64,000 bases of DNA. It comes from Phocoena phocoena (taxonomy: Eukaryota; Chordata; Mammalia; Artiodactyla; Phocoenidae). Below the pieces are notes generated by a model, which searched no databases, had not been told where the DNA came from, and saw nothing but the letters and a program-made list of their open reading frames with translations. The position numbers and the translations under genes were made by a program. Positions 1 through 9,367 of this stretch are shown here, piece after piece. The DNA lies in assembly GCF_963924675.1 (NCBI RefSeq), contig NC_089221.1, forward strand, positions 138,364,263-138,428,262. The letters are read 5' to 3'. Each line of letters starts with the position of its first letter. The stretch's first letter is position 1.

Positions 1-200
1 ACTCAACACATTTGTACACATACTTTCTCAATACAATGCCAAGTACACATTAAAAAACAACAAAGCACACTAATAGACCATACAACATTAATGACATGAC
101 AGAAAAAAAGACAGACACACATTCTCCAGTTACAGGAGTCTTGAAATACAGACATTTAAGTAATCATGCTTTCTCTGTAGGAAAAAAAAGAAAGAAAGGC

Positions 201-317
201 AGGAAGAAGGAAAAGGAGGAAGGGAGGGAGAGAAAGGAAGGGAGGGAGAGAGAGAAAGGAAGAAAGGGAAGGAAGGAAGGAAGGAAGGAAGGAAGGAAGG
301 AAGGAAGGAAGGAAGAG
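201..317. repeat. GGAA/GGGA polypurine microsatellite
   Basis: An almost pure purine tract on the plus strand. It is irregular (GGGA/GAGA) at first and a regular GGAA tetranucleotide array from about 267 to 314. Any open frame through it codes only Lys/Glu/Arg/Gly on one strand or Pro/Ser/Phe on the other, so it is not coding. The rest of 1-520 is AT-rich DNA in which I recognise nothing else. Confidence 0.9.
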
Positions 318-519
318 GCAGTTTTTGCAGAGAACTAGAAACCATAAAGCATAAAAATTCAAGAACTAAAAAAATTAACTATGTGAAATACAGGATTCAA
401 AGGGTAGGTTAAAATCAGAATTAAGAGAGAACCAAAAAAGAAATCAGTATACCAGAAGATATGTAAAAATAAATAAATAAAATAACCAGAATTAAACACA
501 GAAATAAATGATTAATAAA

Positions 520-1130
520 ATTGAAAAGAGGTAAGAGAAGGTCATTTGCATGCTATGAATGTCCCCAGAGAGAAGAAAATCGGACAAAAACATTATTTGT
601 GAAGATAATGGCTGAAAATGGATGGATATTAAGCCACAGAACAGGATAAAGATTAAAAAGTTTTTACCCAAGCTGTTAACTCAAGAGAAATAAAGAATAT
701 GTGTATACAAACACTTGTATTCAAACGTCCATGGGACTTTGTAATAATTCCAAACTGAAGAGGAAAAAAACCCTAAAAATCCATAAATTAAGTGAATGGA
801 TAAACAAATTATGATATATTCTTGCAGTGGAATACTACTGAGCAATAAAAAGGAGTGGACCACAGATACACATAACATGAATTAATCCCAATATTATATT
901 TTGAACCAGAAAAAGTGGCTAAAAGTTTTTTATTTATATAAAATTGTAGAAAATTAAAACATTTGTGGAGATAGCACATCAGTAGTTGCTTACAGACAGA
1001 GCTGTAGAGCTTACAAAAGGGCATGAGAAGACTTTTGAGTGGTAGAAACATTCATGCTCCTCATTATGGTGTTGTATATTTTATGTGTATTTGTGACATG
1101 TAAAATATTTTTCAATAAATTTCTCTCTCT
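520..1130 (+). mobile_element. Decayed L1 3' end (old)
   Basis: Around 790-870 the sequence reads like the conserved end of L1 ORF2 (a block corresponding to 'EYYSAIKKS' and an ATGAATTAAT-type stretch). It is followed by 3'-UTR-like sequence ending near an AATAAA at about 1112 and a CT/TA-rich stretch. No frame stays open. Boundaries are approximate, and the 5' limit is a guess. Confidence 0.45.
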
Positions 1131-1189
1131 CTATATATATATACAGATATATGTCAGATATAGATCAGAAGTAACTAAAAGTTAATATA

Positions 1190-1605
1190 GCTGTATTATA
1201 TCAGAAAGTAAATTTTAAAGCAGAAAGCATTGTCAAAGAGATATTTCCTAATGACAAAAGTTTCAATTCACCAGGACAATATCGCAATTCAAAACTGTAT
1301 TCAAATTTTGACGTAAGTAAAATAAGAAATAGCCAAATCCACAATCACTGTGGGAAATTTTAATCACTTGTATCAATAATACAGAGAAAAAGTAGACAAA
1401 AAATCAATAAGAACACAGACTATTTGAACAGCACAATCAGTAAACTCAACCAACAGAACACAGCAACATATGCACATTCATTCCAAAAACAAAAGTATAA
1501 TTTCAATAACTGACCAAATGCTCAGCCAAAAAGCAAGTCTTAAAAAATTTCAAGGGATTAAAATTTATACAAATGTTTTCTGTTCATACTGCAATGCAAA
1601 CTTAA
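1190..1605 (+). mobile_element. Old L1 ORF2 fragment, left part
   Basis: A-rich, decayed plus-strand sequence resembling the region of L1 ORF2 between endonuclease and reverse transcriptase. It contains 'AACAGAACACAGCAACATATGC'-like wording that is typical there. It probably continues at 2385-2745, split by the SINE cluster at 1606-2378. No frame is intact. Confidence 0.45.
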
Positions 1606-1616
1606 AACTACAAATA

Positions 1617-1811
1617 TGGGTTTTCCCTGGTGGTGCAGTGGTTGAGAGTCCACCTGCCGATGCAGGGGACACAGGTTTGTGCCCCCGTCTGGGAAGATCC
1701 CACGTGCCGCGGAGTGGCTAGGCCCGTGAGCCATGGCCTCTGAGCCTGTGCTCCGCAACGGGAAAGGCCACAACAGTGAGAGGCCCGCGTACTGCAAAAA
1801 AAAAAAAACAC
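1617..1811 (+). mobile_element. Cetacean tRNA-derived SINE (CHR type)
   Basis: The head is tRNA-related: an A-box-like GTGGTGCAGTGG, then a degenerate B-box region, then a GC-rich body and A-tail (about 1796-1808). A 10/11 target-site duplication flanks it: AACTACAAATA at 1606-1616 and AACTGCAAATA at 1812-1822. The body lacks about a dozen bases (the usual GCGTCCGGAGCC part) compared with the other copies in this window. It faces a minus-strand SINE 60 bp downstream. Confidence 0.93.
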
Positions 1812-1851
1812 AACTGCAAATAACTCATATGCTGGAAACTAAAATATTCTT

Positions 1852-2366
1852 TTTTTTAAAATAAATTTATTTTTTTCCTTTTTTTTTTGTAGTACGCGGG
1901 CCTCTAACTGCTGTGGCCTCTCCCGCTGCGGAGCACAGGCTCCGGACGCGCAGGCTCACTGGCCATGGCTCACGGGCCCAGCCACTCCACGGCATGTGGG
2001 ATCCTCCCGGACCGGGGCACGAACCCATGTCCCCTGCATAGGCAGGCGGACTCTCAACCACTGCGCCACAAGGGAAGCCCAAAATAAATGTATTTATTAT
2101 TTTATTTTAGCCTGTGTTGGGTCCTCATGCTGCACGCGGGCTTTCTCTAGTTGTGGCAAGTGGGGGCTTCTCTTCGTCGTGCGGGCTTCTCATTGCAGTG
2201 GCTTTTCTTGTTGCAGAGCACAGGCTCTAGGTGAGCAAGCTTCAGTAGTTGTGGCACATGGGCTTAGTTGCTCCGCGGCATGTGGGACCTTCCCAGACCA
2301 GGGCTTGAACCCGTGTCCCCTGCTTTGGCAGGCGGATAGTTAACCACTGTGCCACCAGGGAAGCCC
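1852..2366 (-). mobile_element. Older long-form CHR SINE split by a younger SINE
   Basis: On the minus strand the head (complement of 2340-2366) is the same tRNA-like module as the other SINEs. The body is different and more diverged, with blocks such as GAGAAGCCCGCACG, and is typical of an older cetartiodactyl SINE subfamily. Its AT-rich tail (1852-1873 and 2081-2112) is interrupted by another SINE. A 10-bp duplication, AAATATTCTT, lies at 1842-1851 and 2369-2378 and brackets the composite. Confidence 0.85.
1874..2080 (-). mobile_element. CHR-type SINE inserted in the tail of an older SINE
   Basis: A full-length minus-strand copy: poly(T) at about 1879-1888, body, and a head ending GGGAAGCCC at 2072-2080. 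The target duplication is AAAATAAATTTATTT at 1858-1873 (one base of slippage) against AAAATAAATGTATTT at 2081-2095. That sequence belongs to the A-tail of the older SINE. With the plus-strand copy at 1617-1811 it makes an inverted pair. Confidence 0.93.
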
Positions 2367-2384
2367 AGAAATATTCTTCTTAAT

Positions 2385-2745
2385 AAGCCCAAGGGTTAAA
2401 CAGAAATAACAATGGAAATTAAAATACATCTTGGAATCAATGAGAATGGATATATGACAAATCAAAACTTGTGGGGTACAGCTAAAGCCAGGATTACAAG
2501 GAAAATTATGAATATATGAGCATATGAATATAGGATAAAATCAACAAGCTAAACATCCATCCCAAGAAGTAAAATACAAAACAAACGAAAACAAGTTAAA
2601 ACTAAAATAACTAGAAAGAGGAAAATGATAGAAGAAACTACTAAACATAAAATAGATTGGATTAGCACAGTTAAAACTTGATTATTTAAAAGGACCAACA
2701 ACATTGGTAAATTCCAGACCACAGTAAATGAAAGGAAAAAAAAAA
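2385..2745 (+). mobile_element. Old L1 ORF2 fragment, right part
   Basis: Continues the decayed plus-strand L1 of 1190-1605 after the SINE cluster. The block around 2465-2530 matches the conserved L1 ORF2 stretch about a 'valid amino-acid change plus shared poly-A' region (CTTGTGGGGTACAGCTAAAGC). No open frame survives. Confidence 0.5.
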
Positions 2746-3604
2746 AGGTCTTCCTGTGTTTTGGATTTTCACTTTAACCAGAGGTGTTTTAATAGATATT
2801 TTATTTTTGTTTTATGTTGGATTTTGTTTGTCCGATTCTAGGTGGGAAGTCCTCTTGTGATTTGTTCTGATTTTAATCCTTTTATTAAATTCTAACTTTA
2901 TTGCATTATGATTATACAATTTTTGTTTGCATTACATTCTGGGGAAATGTATCAAAATTAATTTGTGGCAAAATATGCAATCAATTTTCACAAATATTCT
3001 GCTTGTAGTTAAAAAGTTATAATTTCTATTATTAAGGTTCATATTCTTATTTACATCTATTATGTACACTCATTGATTATGCTGATTAGGTCTTGTATAT
3101 TATTAGTGATATTTTCCTTACTTGATCTTAGACCAATGGATATGTTAAATTATTAGTAGTATCTTTTGTCTATTTATCTTCACATTGCCTATAGTCCTCT
3201 TTATGAAATTTGTGGCTGTATTATTTGGTGCATAGGTATTAATAATTAATATATCTTCTGCATATTGTGATTTTCAGTATTATAAAGTAGTCTTTCTTGC
3301 CTGATTTTATTTTTAGGCCTGATTTATCTATTGTTCTTTATCAAGATAATAACCACAGTTTTCTTTTCATATGAATTTCCCTAGTATATCTTTGCTCTTC
3401 TTTTATTTTTATCTTTTGGGATACCCTTTAAGTTGTGCATCTTCTACCCAACATCAAATTGTATTTTGCTTTGTTAGTCAATGCTTTTATTTTAATGAAA
3501 AAATAAGCCCACTAACAGTACTCATGTGACATAATATTTGTTCTTGGTTCCAAATTTTTTAAATGATTTAGAATTTATATAGTCTTTTACTGTGGTCTAT
3601 TTTC
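2746..3604 (-). mobile_element. Old L1 ORF2 fragment, minus strand
   Basis: T-rich, heavily decayed sequence. It parallels the segment of the younger L1 at about 7100-7750 in content and order (for example the blocks around 2880-2960 and 3240-3300). It is therefore the endonuclease-to-RT part of an older L1 in the same orientation. The younger L1 inserted here, and the old element probably resumes after 8880. Confidence 0.55.
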
Positions 3605-3615
3605 CTTTCTATTTT
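3605..3615. repeat. Target-site duplication of the large L1, left copy
   Basis: CTTTCTATTTT occurs here and again at 8870-8880, exactly flanking the L1. The element's poly(A) follows as poly(T). The motif is short and low-complexity, so chance is possible. Confidence 0.55.
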
Positions 3616-3832
3616 TTTTTTGAATTTTAAATTTTTTTAATTTTCTTATACAGCAGGTTCTTATTAGTTATCCATTTTATACATATTAGTGTATATACAT
3701 CAATGCCAATCTCTCAATTTATCACACCAACACTCCCCCACCGTCACTTTCCCCCCTTGGTGTCCATACGTTTGTTCTCTACATCTGTGCCTATATTTCT
3801 GCCCTACAAACCGGCTCATCTGTACCATTTTT

Positions 3833-6800
3833 CTAGGTTCCACATATATGCATTGATATATGACATTTGTTATTTTCTTTCTGACTTACTTCACTCTGTA
3901 TGACAGTCTCTAGGTCCATCCACGTCTCTACAAATGACCCAATTTCATTCCTATTTATGGCTGAGTAATATCCCATTGTATATATGTACCATGTCTTCTT
4001 TATCCATTCATCTGTCGATGGGCATTTAGGTTGTTTCCGTGACCTGGCTATTGTAAATAGTGCTGCAATGAACATTTGGGTGCATGTATCTTTACGAATT
4101 ATGGTTTTCTCAGAGTATATGCCCAGTAGTGGGATTGCTGGGTCGTATGGTAGTTCATTTTTAGTTTTTTAAGGAACCTCCATACTGTTCTCCATAGTGG
4201 CTGTATCAAGTTACATTCCCACCAACAGTGCAAGAGGGTTCCCTTTTCTCCACACCCTCTCCAGCATTTGTTGTTTGTACGTTTTCTGATGATGCTCATT
4301 CTAACTGGTGTGAGTTGATACCTCGTTGTAGTTTTGATTTGCATTTCTCTAATAATTAGTATGCTGAGCAGCTTTTCATATGCTTCTTGGCCATCTGTAT
4401 GTCTTCTTTGGAGAAATGTCTATTTATGACTTCCCGATTTTTTGATTGGGTTTTTGTTGTTTAATAATGAGCTGCATGAGCTGTTTATATATTTTGGAGA
4501 TTAATCCTTTGTCCGTTGATTTGTTTGCAAATATTTCCTCCCATTCTGAGAGTTCTCTTTTCTTGTTTATGGTTTCCTTTGCTGTGAAAAAGCTTTGAAG
4601 TTTCATTAGGTCCCATTTGTTTATTTTTGTTTTTATTTCCATTACTCTAAGATGTGGATCAAAAAAGATCTTGCTGTGATTCATGTCAAAGAGTGTTCTT
4701 CCTATGTTTTACTCTAAGAGTTTTACAGTGTCCAGTCTTACACTTACATCTCTAATCCATTTATTTTTGTGTATGGTGTTAGGGAGTGTTCTATTTTCAT
4801 TCTTTTACATATAGCTGTCCAATTTTCCCAGCACCACCTATTGAGGAGACTGTCTTTTCTGCATTGTATATCCTTGCCTCCTTTGTCATAGATTAGTTGA
4901 CCATAGGTGCGTGGGTTTATCTCTGGGCTTTCTATCCTGTTCCATAGATCTATATTTCTGTTTTTGTGCCAGTACCATATTATCTTGATTACTGTAGCTC
5001 TGTAGTATAGTCTGAAGTCAGGGAGTCTGATTCCTCCAGCTCCGTTTTTTCCCCTCAAGACTGCTTTGGCTATTTGGGGTCTTTTGTGTCTCCATACAAA
5101 TTTTAAGAATTTTTGTTCTAGTTCTGTAAAAAATGCCATTGGTAATTTGATAGGTATTGCATTAAATCAGTAGATTCCTCTGTGTAGTATAGTCATTTTC
5201 ACAATATTGATTACTCCAATCCAAGAACACGGTATACCTCTCCATCTTTTTGCATCATCTTTAATTACGTTCATCAGTGTCTTATAGTTTTCTGCATACA
5301 GGTCTTTTGTCTCCCTAGGTAGGTTTATTCCTAGGTATTTTATTCTTTTTGTTGCAATGGTAAATGGGAGTGTTTCCTTAATTTCTCTTTCACATTTTTC
5401 ATCATTAGTATATAGGAATGCAAGAGATTTCTGTGCATTAATTTTGTATCCTGAAACTTAACCAAATTCATTGATTAGCTCTATAGTTTTCTGGTGGCAT
5501 CTTTAGGATTCTCTATGTATAGTATCATGTCATCTGCAAACAGTGACAGTTTTACTTCTTTTCCAATTTGTATTCCTTTTCTTCTCTGATTGCTATGGCT
5601 AAAACTTCCAAAACTATGTTGAATAATAGTGGTGAGAGTGGATATCCTTGTCTTGTTCTTAATCTTAGAGGAAATGCTTTCAGGTTTTCACCATTGAGAA
5701 TGATGTTTGCTGTGGGTTTGTGGTATATGGCCTTTATTATTTTGAGGTAGGTTCCCTCTATGCCCACTTTCTGGAAAGTTTTTATCATAAATGGGTGTTG
5801 AATTTTGTCAGAAGCTTTTTCTGTATCTATTGAGATGATCATATGGTTTTTATTCTTTAGTTTTTTAATATGGTGTATCACATTGATTGATTTGTGTATA
5901 CTGAAGAATCCTTGAATCCCTGGGGGAAATTCTACTTGATCATGGTTTATGATCCTTTTAATGTGTTGTTGGATTCTGTTTGCTAGTTTTTTTTTAAGAA
6001 CTTTTGCATCATATTCATCAGTGATATTGGTCTGTAATTTTCTTTTTTTGTAGTATCTTCGTCTGGTTTTGGTATCAGGGTGATGGTGGCCTCATGGAAT
6101 GAGTTTGGGAGTGTTCCTTCCTGTGAAATTTTTTGGAAGAGTTTGAGAAGGATAGGTGTTAGCTCTTCTCTAAATGTTTGATAGAATTCACATGTGAAGC
6201 CATCTGGTCCTGGACTTTTGTTTGTTGGAAGATTTTTAATCACAGTTTCAATTTCATTACTTGTGATTGGCCTGTTCATATTTTCTATTTCTTCCTGGTT
6301 CAGTCTTGGAAGGTTATACCTTTCTAAGAATTTGTGAATTTCTTCCAGGTTGTCCATTTTATTGGCATAGAGTTGCTAGTAGTAGTCTCTTAGGATGCTT
6401 TGTATTTCTGCAGTGTCTGTTGTAACTTCTCCTTTTTCATTTCTAATTTTATTCATTTGAGTCCTCTCCCTCTTTTTCTTGATGAGTCTGGCTAATGGTT
6501 TAACAATTTTGTTTATCTTCTCAAAGAACCAGCTTTAATTTTATTGATCTTTGCTATTGTTTTCTTTGTTTGTATTTCATTTACTTCTGCTTTGATCTTT
6601 ATGATTTCTTTCCTCCTACTAACTTTCGGTTTTGTTTATTCTTTTCTCTAGTTCCTTTAGGTGTAAGGTTAGGTTGTTTATTTGAGATTCTTGTTTCTTG
6701 AGGTAGGCTTGTAGAGCTATAAACTTCCCTCTTAGAACTGCTTTTGTTGCATCACCTAGGTTTTGGATGGTCGTGTTTTCATTGTCATTTGTATCTAGGT

Positions 6801-7810
6801 ATTTTTTGATTTTCCTGTTTGATTTCTTCAGTGATCTCTTGGTTATTTAGTAACGTATTGATTAGCCTCCATGTTTTTTTTTTTTTTTTTTTTTTTTGCA
6901 GTACACGGGCCTCTCACTGTTGTGGCCTCTCCCATTGTGGAGCACAGCCTCCGGACACGCAGGCTCACGGGCCTAGCTGCTCCGCGGCATGTGGGTTCTC
7001 CCCAATCTGAGGCACAAACCCGTGTCCCCTGCATTGGCAGGCAGACTCTCAACCACTGCACCACGAGGGAAGCCCTGTTTTTGTGTTTTTTATGTTTCTT
7101 TCCCTGTAATTGATTTGTAATCTCATAGCACAGTGGTCAGAAAAGATGCTTGATATGATTTCAATTTTCTTAAATTTACTGAGGCTTGATTTGTGAGCCA
7201 AGATGTGATCTATCCTGGAGAATGTCCCGTGCGCACTTGAGAAGAAAGTGCAATCTGCTGTTTTTGGATGGAATGTCCTATAAATATAATTAAATCTTAT
7301 CTGTTATATTGTGTAATTTAAAGCTTGTGTTTCCTTATTAATTTTCTGTTTGGATGATCTGTCCATTGGTGTAAGTGAGGTGCTAAAGTCCCCCACTAGT
7401 ATTGTGTTATTCTCAATTTCCTATTTTATAGTTGTTAGCAGTTGCCTTATGTATTGAGGTGCTCTTATTTTGGGCGCATATATTTTTATAATTTGTATAT
7501 CTTCTTGGATTGATCCCTTGATCATTATGTAGTGTCCTTCCTTGTCTCTTGTAACACTGTTTATTTGAAAGTCTATTTTATCTGAGTATTGCTACTCCAG
7601 CTTTCTTTTGATTTCCATTTGCATGGAATATCCTTTTCCATTCCCTCACTTTCAGTCTGTATGTGCCCCAAGGTCTGAAGTGGGTCTCTTGTAGACAGCA
7701 TACATATGGGTCTTTTTTTGTATCCATTCAGCAAGTCTGTGTCTTTTGGTTGGAGTATTTAATCCATTCACGTTTAAAGTAATTATTGGTATGTATGTTC
7801 CTATTACCAT
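3833..7810 (-). pseudogene. L1 ORF2 (endonuclease / reverse transcriptase), broken
   Basis: In L1, ORF2 makes the endonuclease and reverse transcriptase that nick DNA and copy RNA in place. Fragments follow the family order. The N-terminal endonuclease start ITLNVNGLNTPTKRHRL lies at about 7750-7800. The RT start has SPGPDGF and NYRPISL at 5983-6357. RT core motifs include SIDTEKASD (the family usually has DAEKAFD), [19 protein letters not shown] at 5552-5881, and the catalytic FADD just past it at about 5525-5540. The C-terminal cysteine knuckle [18 protein letters not shown] is at 4099-4344, and the C-terminus ends at 3833. Many stops and frameshifts separate these pieces. A SINE interrupts the region between endonuclease and RT. 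It is non-functional. Confidence 0.92.
6871..7075 (-). mobile_element. CHR-type SINE inside L1 ORF2
   Basis: Poly(T) of about 24 bases at 6874-6897, then the body, and a head ending GGGAAGCCC at 7067-7075. The L1 sequence CTCCATGT resumes as TTTTGTG after it, so the duplication is only a few T-rich bases. The body shows more C-to-T type changes than the copies at 26-34 kb. It is younger than the L1 it sits in. Confidence 0.93.
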
Positions 7811-7871
7811 TTTCATAATTGTTATGGGTTTGTTTCTGTAGGTCATTTTCTTCTCTTGTGTGTTTCCCACT

Positions 7872-8778
7872 TAGAGAAGTTCCTTAAGCATTTGTTGCAG
7901 AGCTGGTTTGGTGGTGCTGAATTCTCTTAGCTTTTGCTTGTCTGTAAAGCTTTTGATTTCTCTGTCAAATCTGAATGAGATCCTTGCTGGGTAGAGTAAT
8001 CTTGGTTGTAGTTTCTTCCCTTTCCTCACTTTAAATATATCATGTAGAGTTTCTGCTGAGAAATCAGCTGTTAACCTTATGAGAATTCCATTGTATGTTA
8101 TTTGTCATTTTTCCCTTGTTGCTCTCAATAATTTTTCTTTGTCTTTAATTTTTGTCAATTTGATTACTATGTGTCTCACCATGTTTCTCCTTGGGTTTAT
8201 CCTGCCTGGCACTCTCTGCACTTCCTGGACTTGGGTGGCTATTTCCTTTCCCATGTTAGCAAAATTTTCAACTGTAATCTTTTCAAATATTTTCTCAGAT
8301 CCTTTCTCTCTCTCTTCTCCTTCTGTGACCCCTATAATGCGAATGTTGATGCATTTAATGTTTTCCCAGATGTCTCTTAGGCTGTCTTCATTTCTTTCCA
8401 TTCTTTTTTCTTTATTCTGTTCTGTGGCAGTGAATTCCACAATTCTTTCTTCCAGGTCACTTATCTATTCTTCTGCCTCAGTTATTCTGCTATCGATTCC
8501 TTCTAGTGTGTTTTTCATTTCAGTTTTTGTACTGTTCATCTCTGTTTGTTTGTTCTTTAATTCTTCTAGGTGTTCTTTAATTCTTCTAGGTCTTTGTTAA
8601 GCATTCCTTGCATATTCTTGATCTTTGCTTCCATTCTTTTTCTGACGTCCTGGATCATATTCACTATCATTATTCTGAATTCTTTTTCTGGAAGGTTTCA
8701 TATCTCCACTTCATTTAGTTGTTTTTCTGGGGTTTTATCTTGTTCCTTCATCTGGTACATAGCCCTCTGTGTTTTCAT
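7872..8778 (-). pseudogene. L1 ORF1 (RNA-binding chaperone), broken
   Basis: ORF1 protein is the trimeric RNA-binding partner of L1 RNA: an N-terminal coiled coil, an RRM-like domain, then a C-terminal domain. Here the coiled-coil part lies at about 8460-8778. The RRM part is an open frame at 8105-8440 (INIRIIGVTEGEE and RHIVIKLTKIKDKEK). The C-terminal domain, with LQPRLLYPARISFRF and TTKPALQQMLKELL, ends at a stop near 7873. An exact 20-bp tandem duplication at 8551-8590 inserts a stop in the coiled coil, and further stops occur near 8466. Confidence 0.88.
8551..8590. repeat. Exact 20-bp tandem duplication in L1 ORF1
   Basis: TGTTCTTTAATTCTTCTAGG occurs twice in succession (8551-8570 and 8571-8590). 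Twenty is not a multiple of three, so it shifts ORF1. On the minus strand, reading through gives ...LEELKNT and then a stop. Confidence 0.95.
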
Positions 8779-8880
8779 CTTGTCTGTCTTTCTGTGAATG
8801 TGGGTTTTTTTCCCCACAGGCTGCAGGACTGTAGTTCTTCTTGCTTCTGCTGTCTGCCCTCTGGTCCTTCTTTCTATTTT

Positions 8881-9140
8881 AATAGTTTGGAAAGTTTGAA
8901 TTTTTTTTCTATTTCTTTAATTTCTCTTTAATTTTGATACTTTCTATACTTTTCTCTTATAAGAAATAATGAGATTAATAACCACTTCTTTCTTCCACTG
9001 GCTAAAGATGGGATAACCTGAGCACTAGAAAGAATGATGGTTGAAATTCTGTTCTGTAGCTGATTAATAGTAATCAAGTCAGAAAATTCCAAGCTATGGG
9101 GAAATCTACAGGAATTAAAAGCTAAATTCTGCAATTAAAA
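8881..9140 (-). mobile_element. Probable continuation of the older L1
   Basis: T-rich sequence directly after the right duplication. It plausibly continues the old minus-strand L1 interrupted at 3604, but I see no protein motif, so the assignment rests on position and composition only. Confidence 0.3.
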
Positions 9141-9149
9141 AAAAAAGCA

Positions 9150-9353
9150 GGGCTTCTCTGGTGGCACAGTGGTTGAGAGTCTGCCTGCTGATGCAGGGGA
9201 CACAGGTTCGTGCCCCAGTCTGGGAGGATCCACACACCATGGAGTGGCTGGGCCTGTGAAGCATGGCTGCTGAGCCTGCATGTCCGGAGCCTGTGCTCCG
9301 CAACAGGAGAGGCCACAGCGGTGGGAGGCCCATGTACCGCAAAAAAAAAAAAA
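9150..9353 (+). mobile_element. CHR-type SINE
   Basis: Head GGGCTTCTCTGGTGGCACAG at 9150, B-box-like GGTTCGTGCC, body, and A-tail at 9341-9353. Several changes from the common form suggest an older copy. A-rich flanks (AAAAAAGCA on both sides) make the target duplication ambiguous. Confidence 0.93.
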
Positions 9354-9367
9354 GCAAAGAAAGAAAG

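Larger units (their letters stand above)
3616..8869 (-). mobile_element. Near-complete LINE-1, minus strand
   Basis: Read on the minus strand, the order is: a short 5'-UTR remnant (about 8869-8779), ORF1 (about 8778-7872), a spacer of about 60 bp, ORF2 (about 7810-3833), then a 3' UTR and A-tail at 3616-3660. The length is about 5.25 kb including a 206-bp SINE insertion at 6871-7076. Most of the long 5' UTR is missing, so the copy is 5'-truncated just upstream of ORF1. Both ORFs are broken, so it cannot retrotranspose by itself. The 3' UTR is the cetartiodactyl L1 type that recurs at 44964 and 46455. Confidence 0.93.

Noticed and set aside
96..345. Lys/Glu-rich and Pro/Ser/Phe-rich frames
   Set aside because: Translations of the GGAA microsatellite.
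8079..8600. A 173-codon plus-strand open frame, the longest on the plus strand
   Set aside because: It is the antisense of L1 ORF1. The reverse strand carries recognisable ORF1 motifs, and the plus reading is hydrophobic Ser/Phe/Leu noise.
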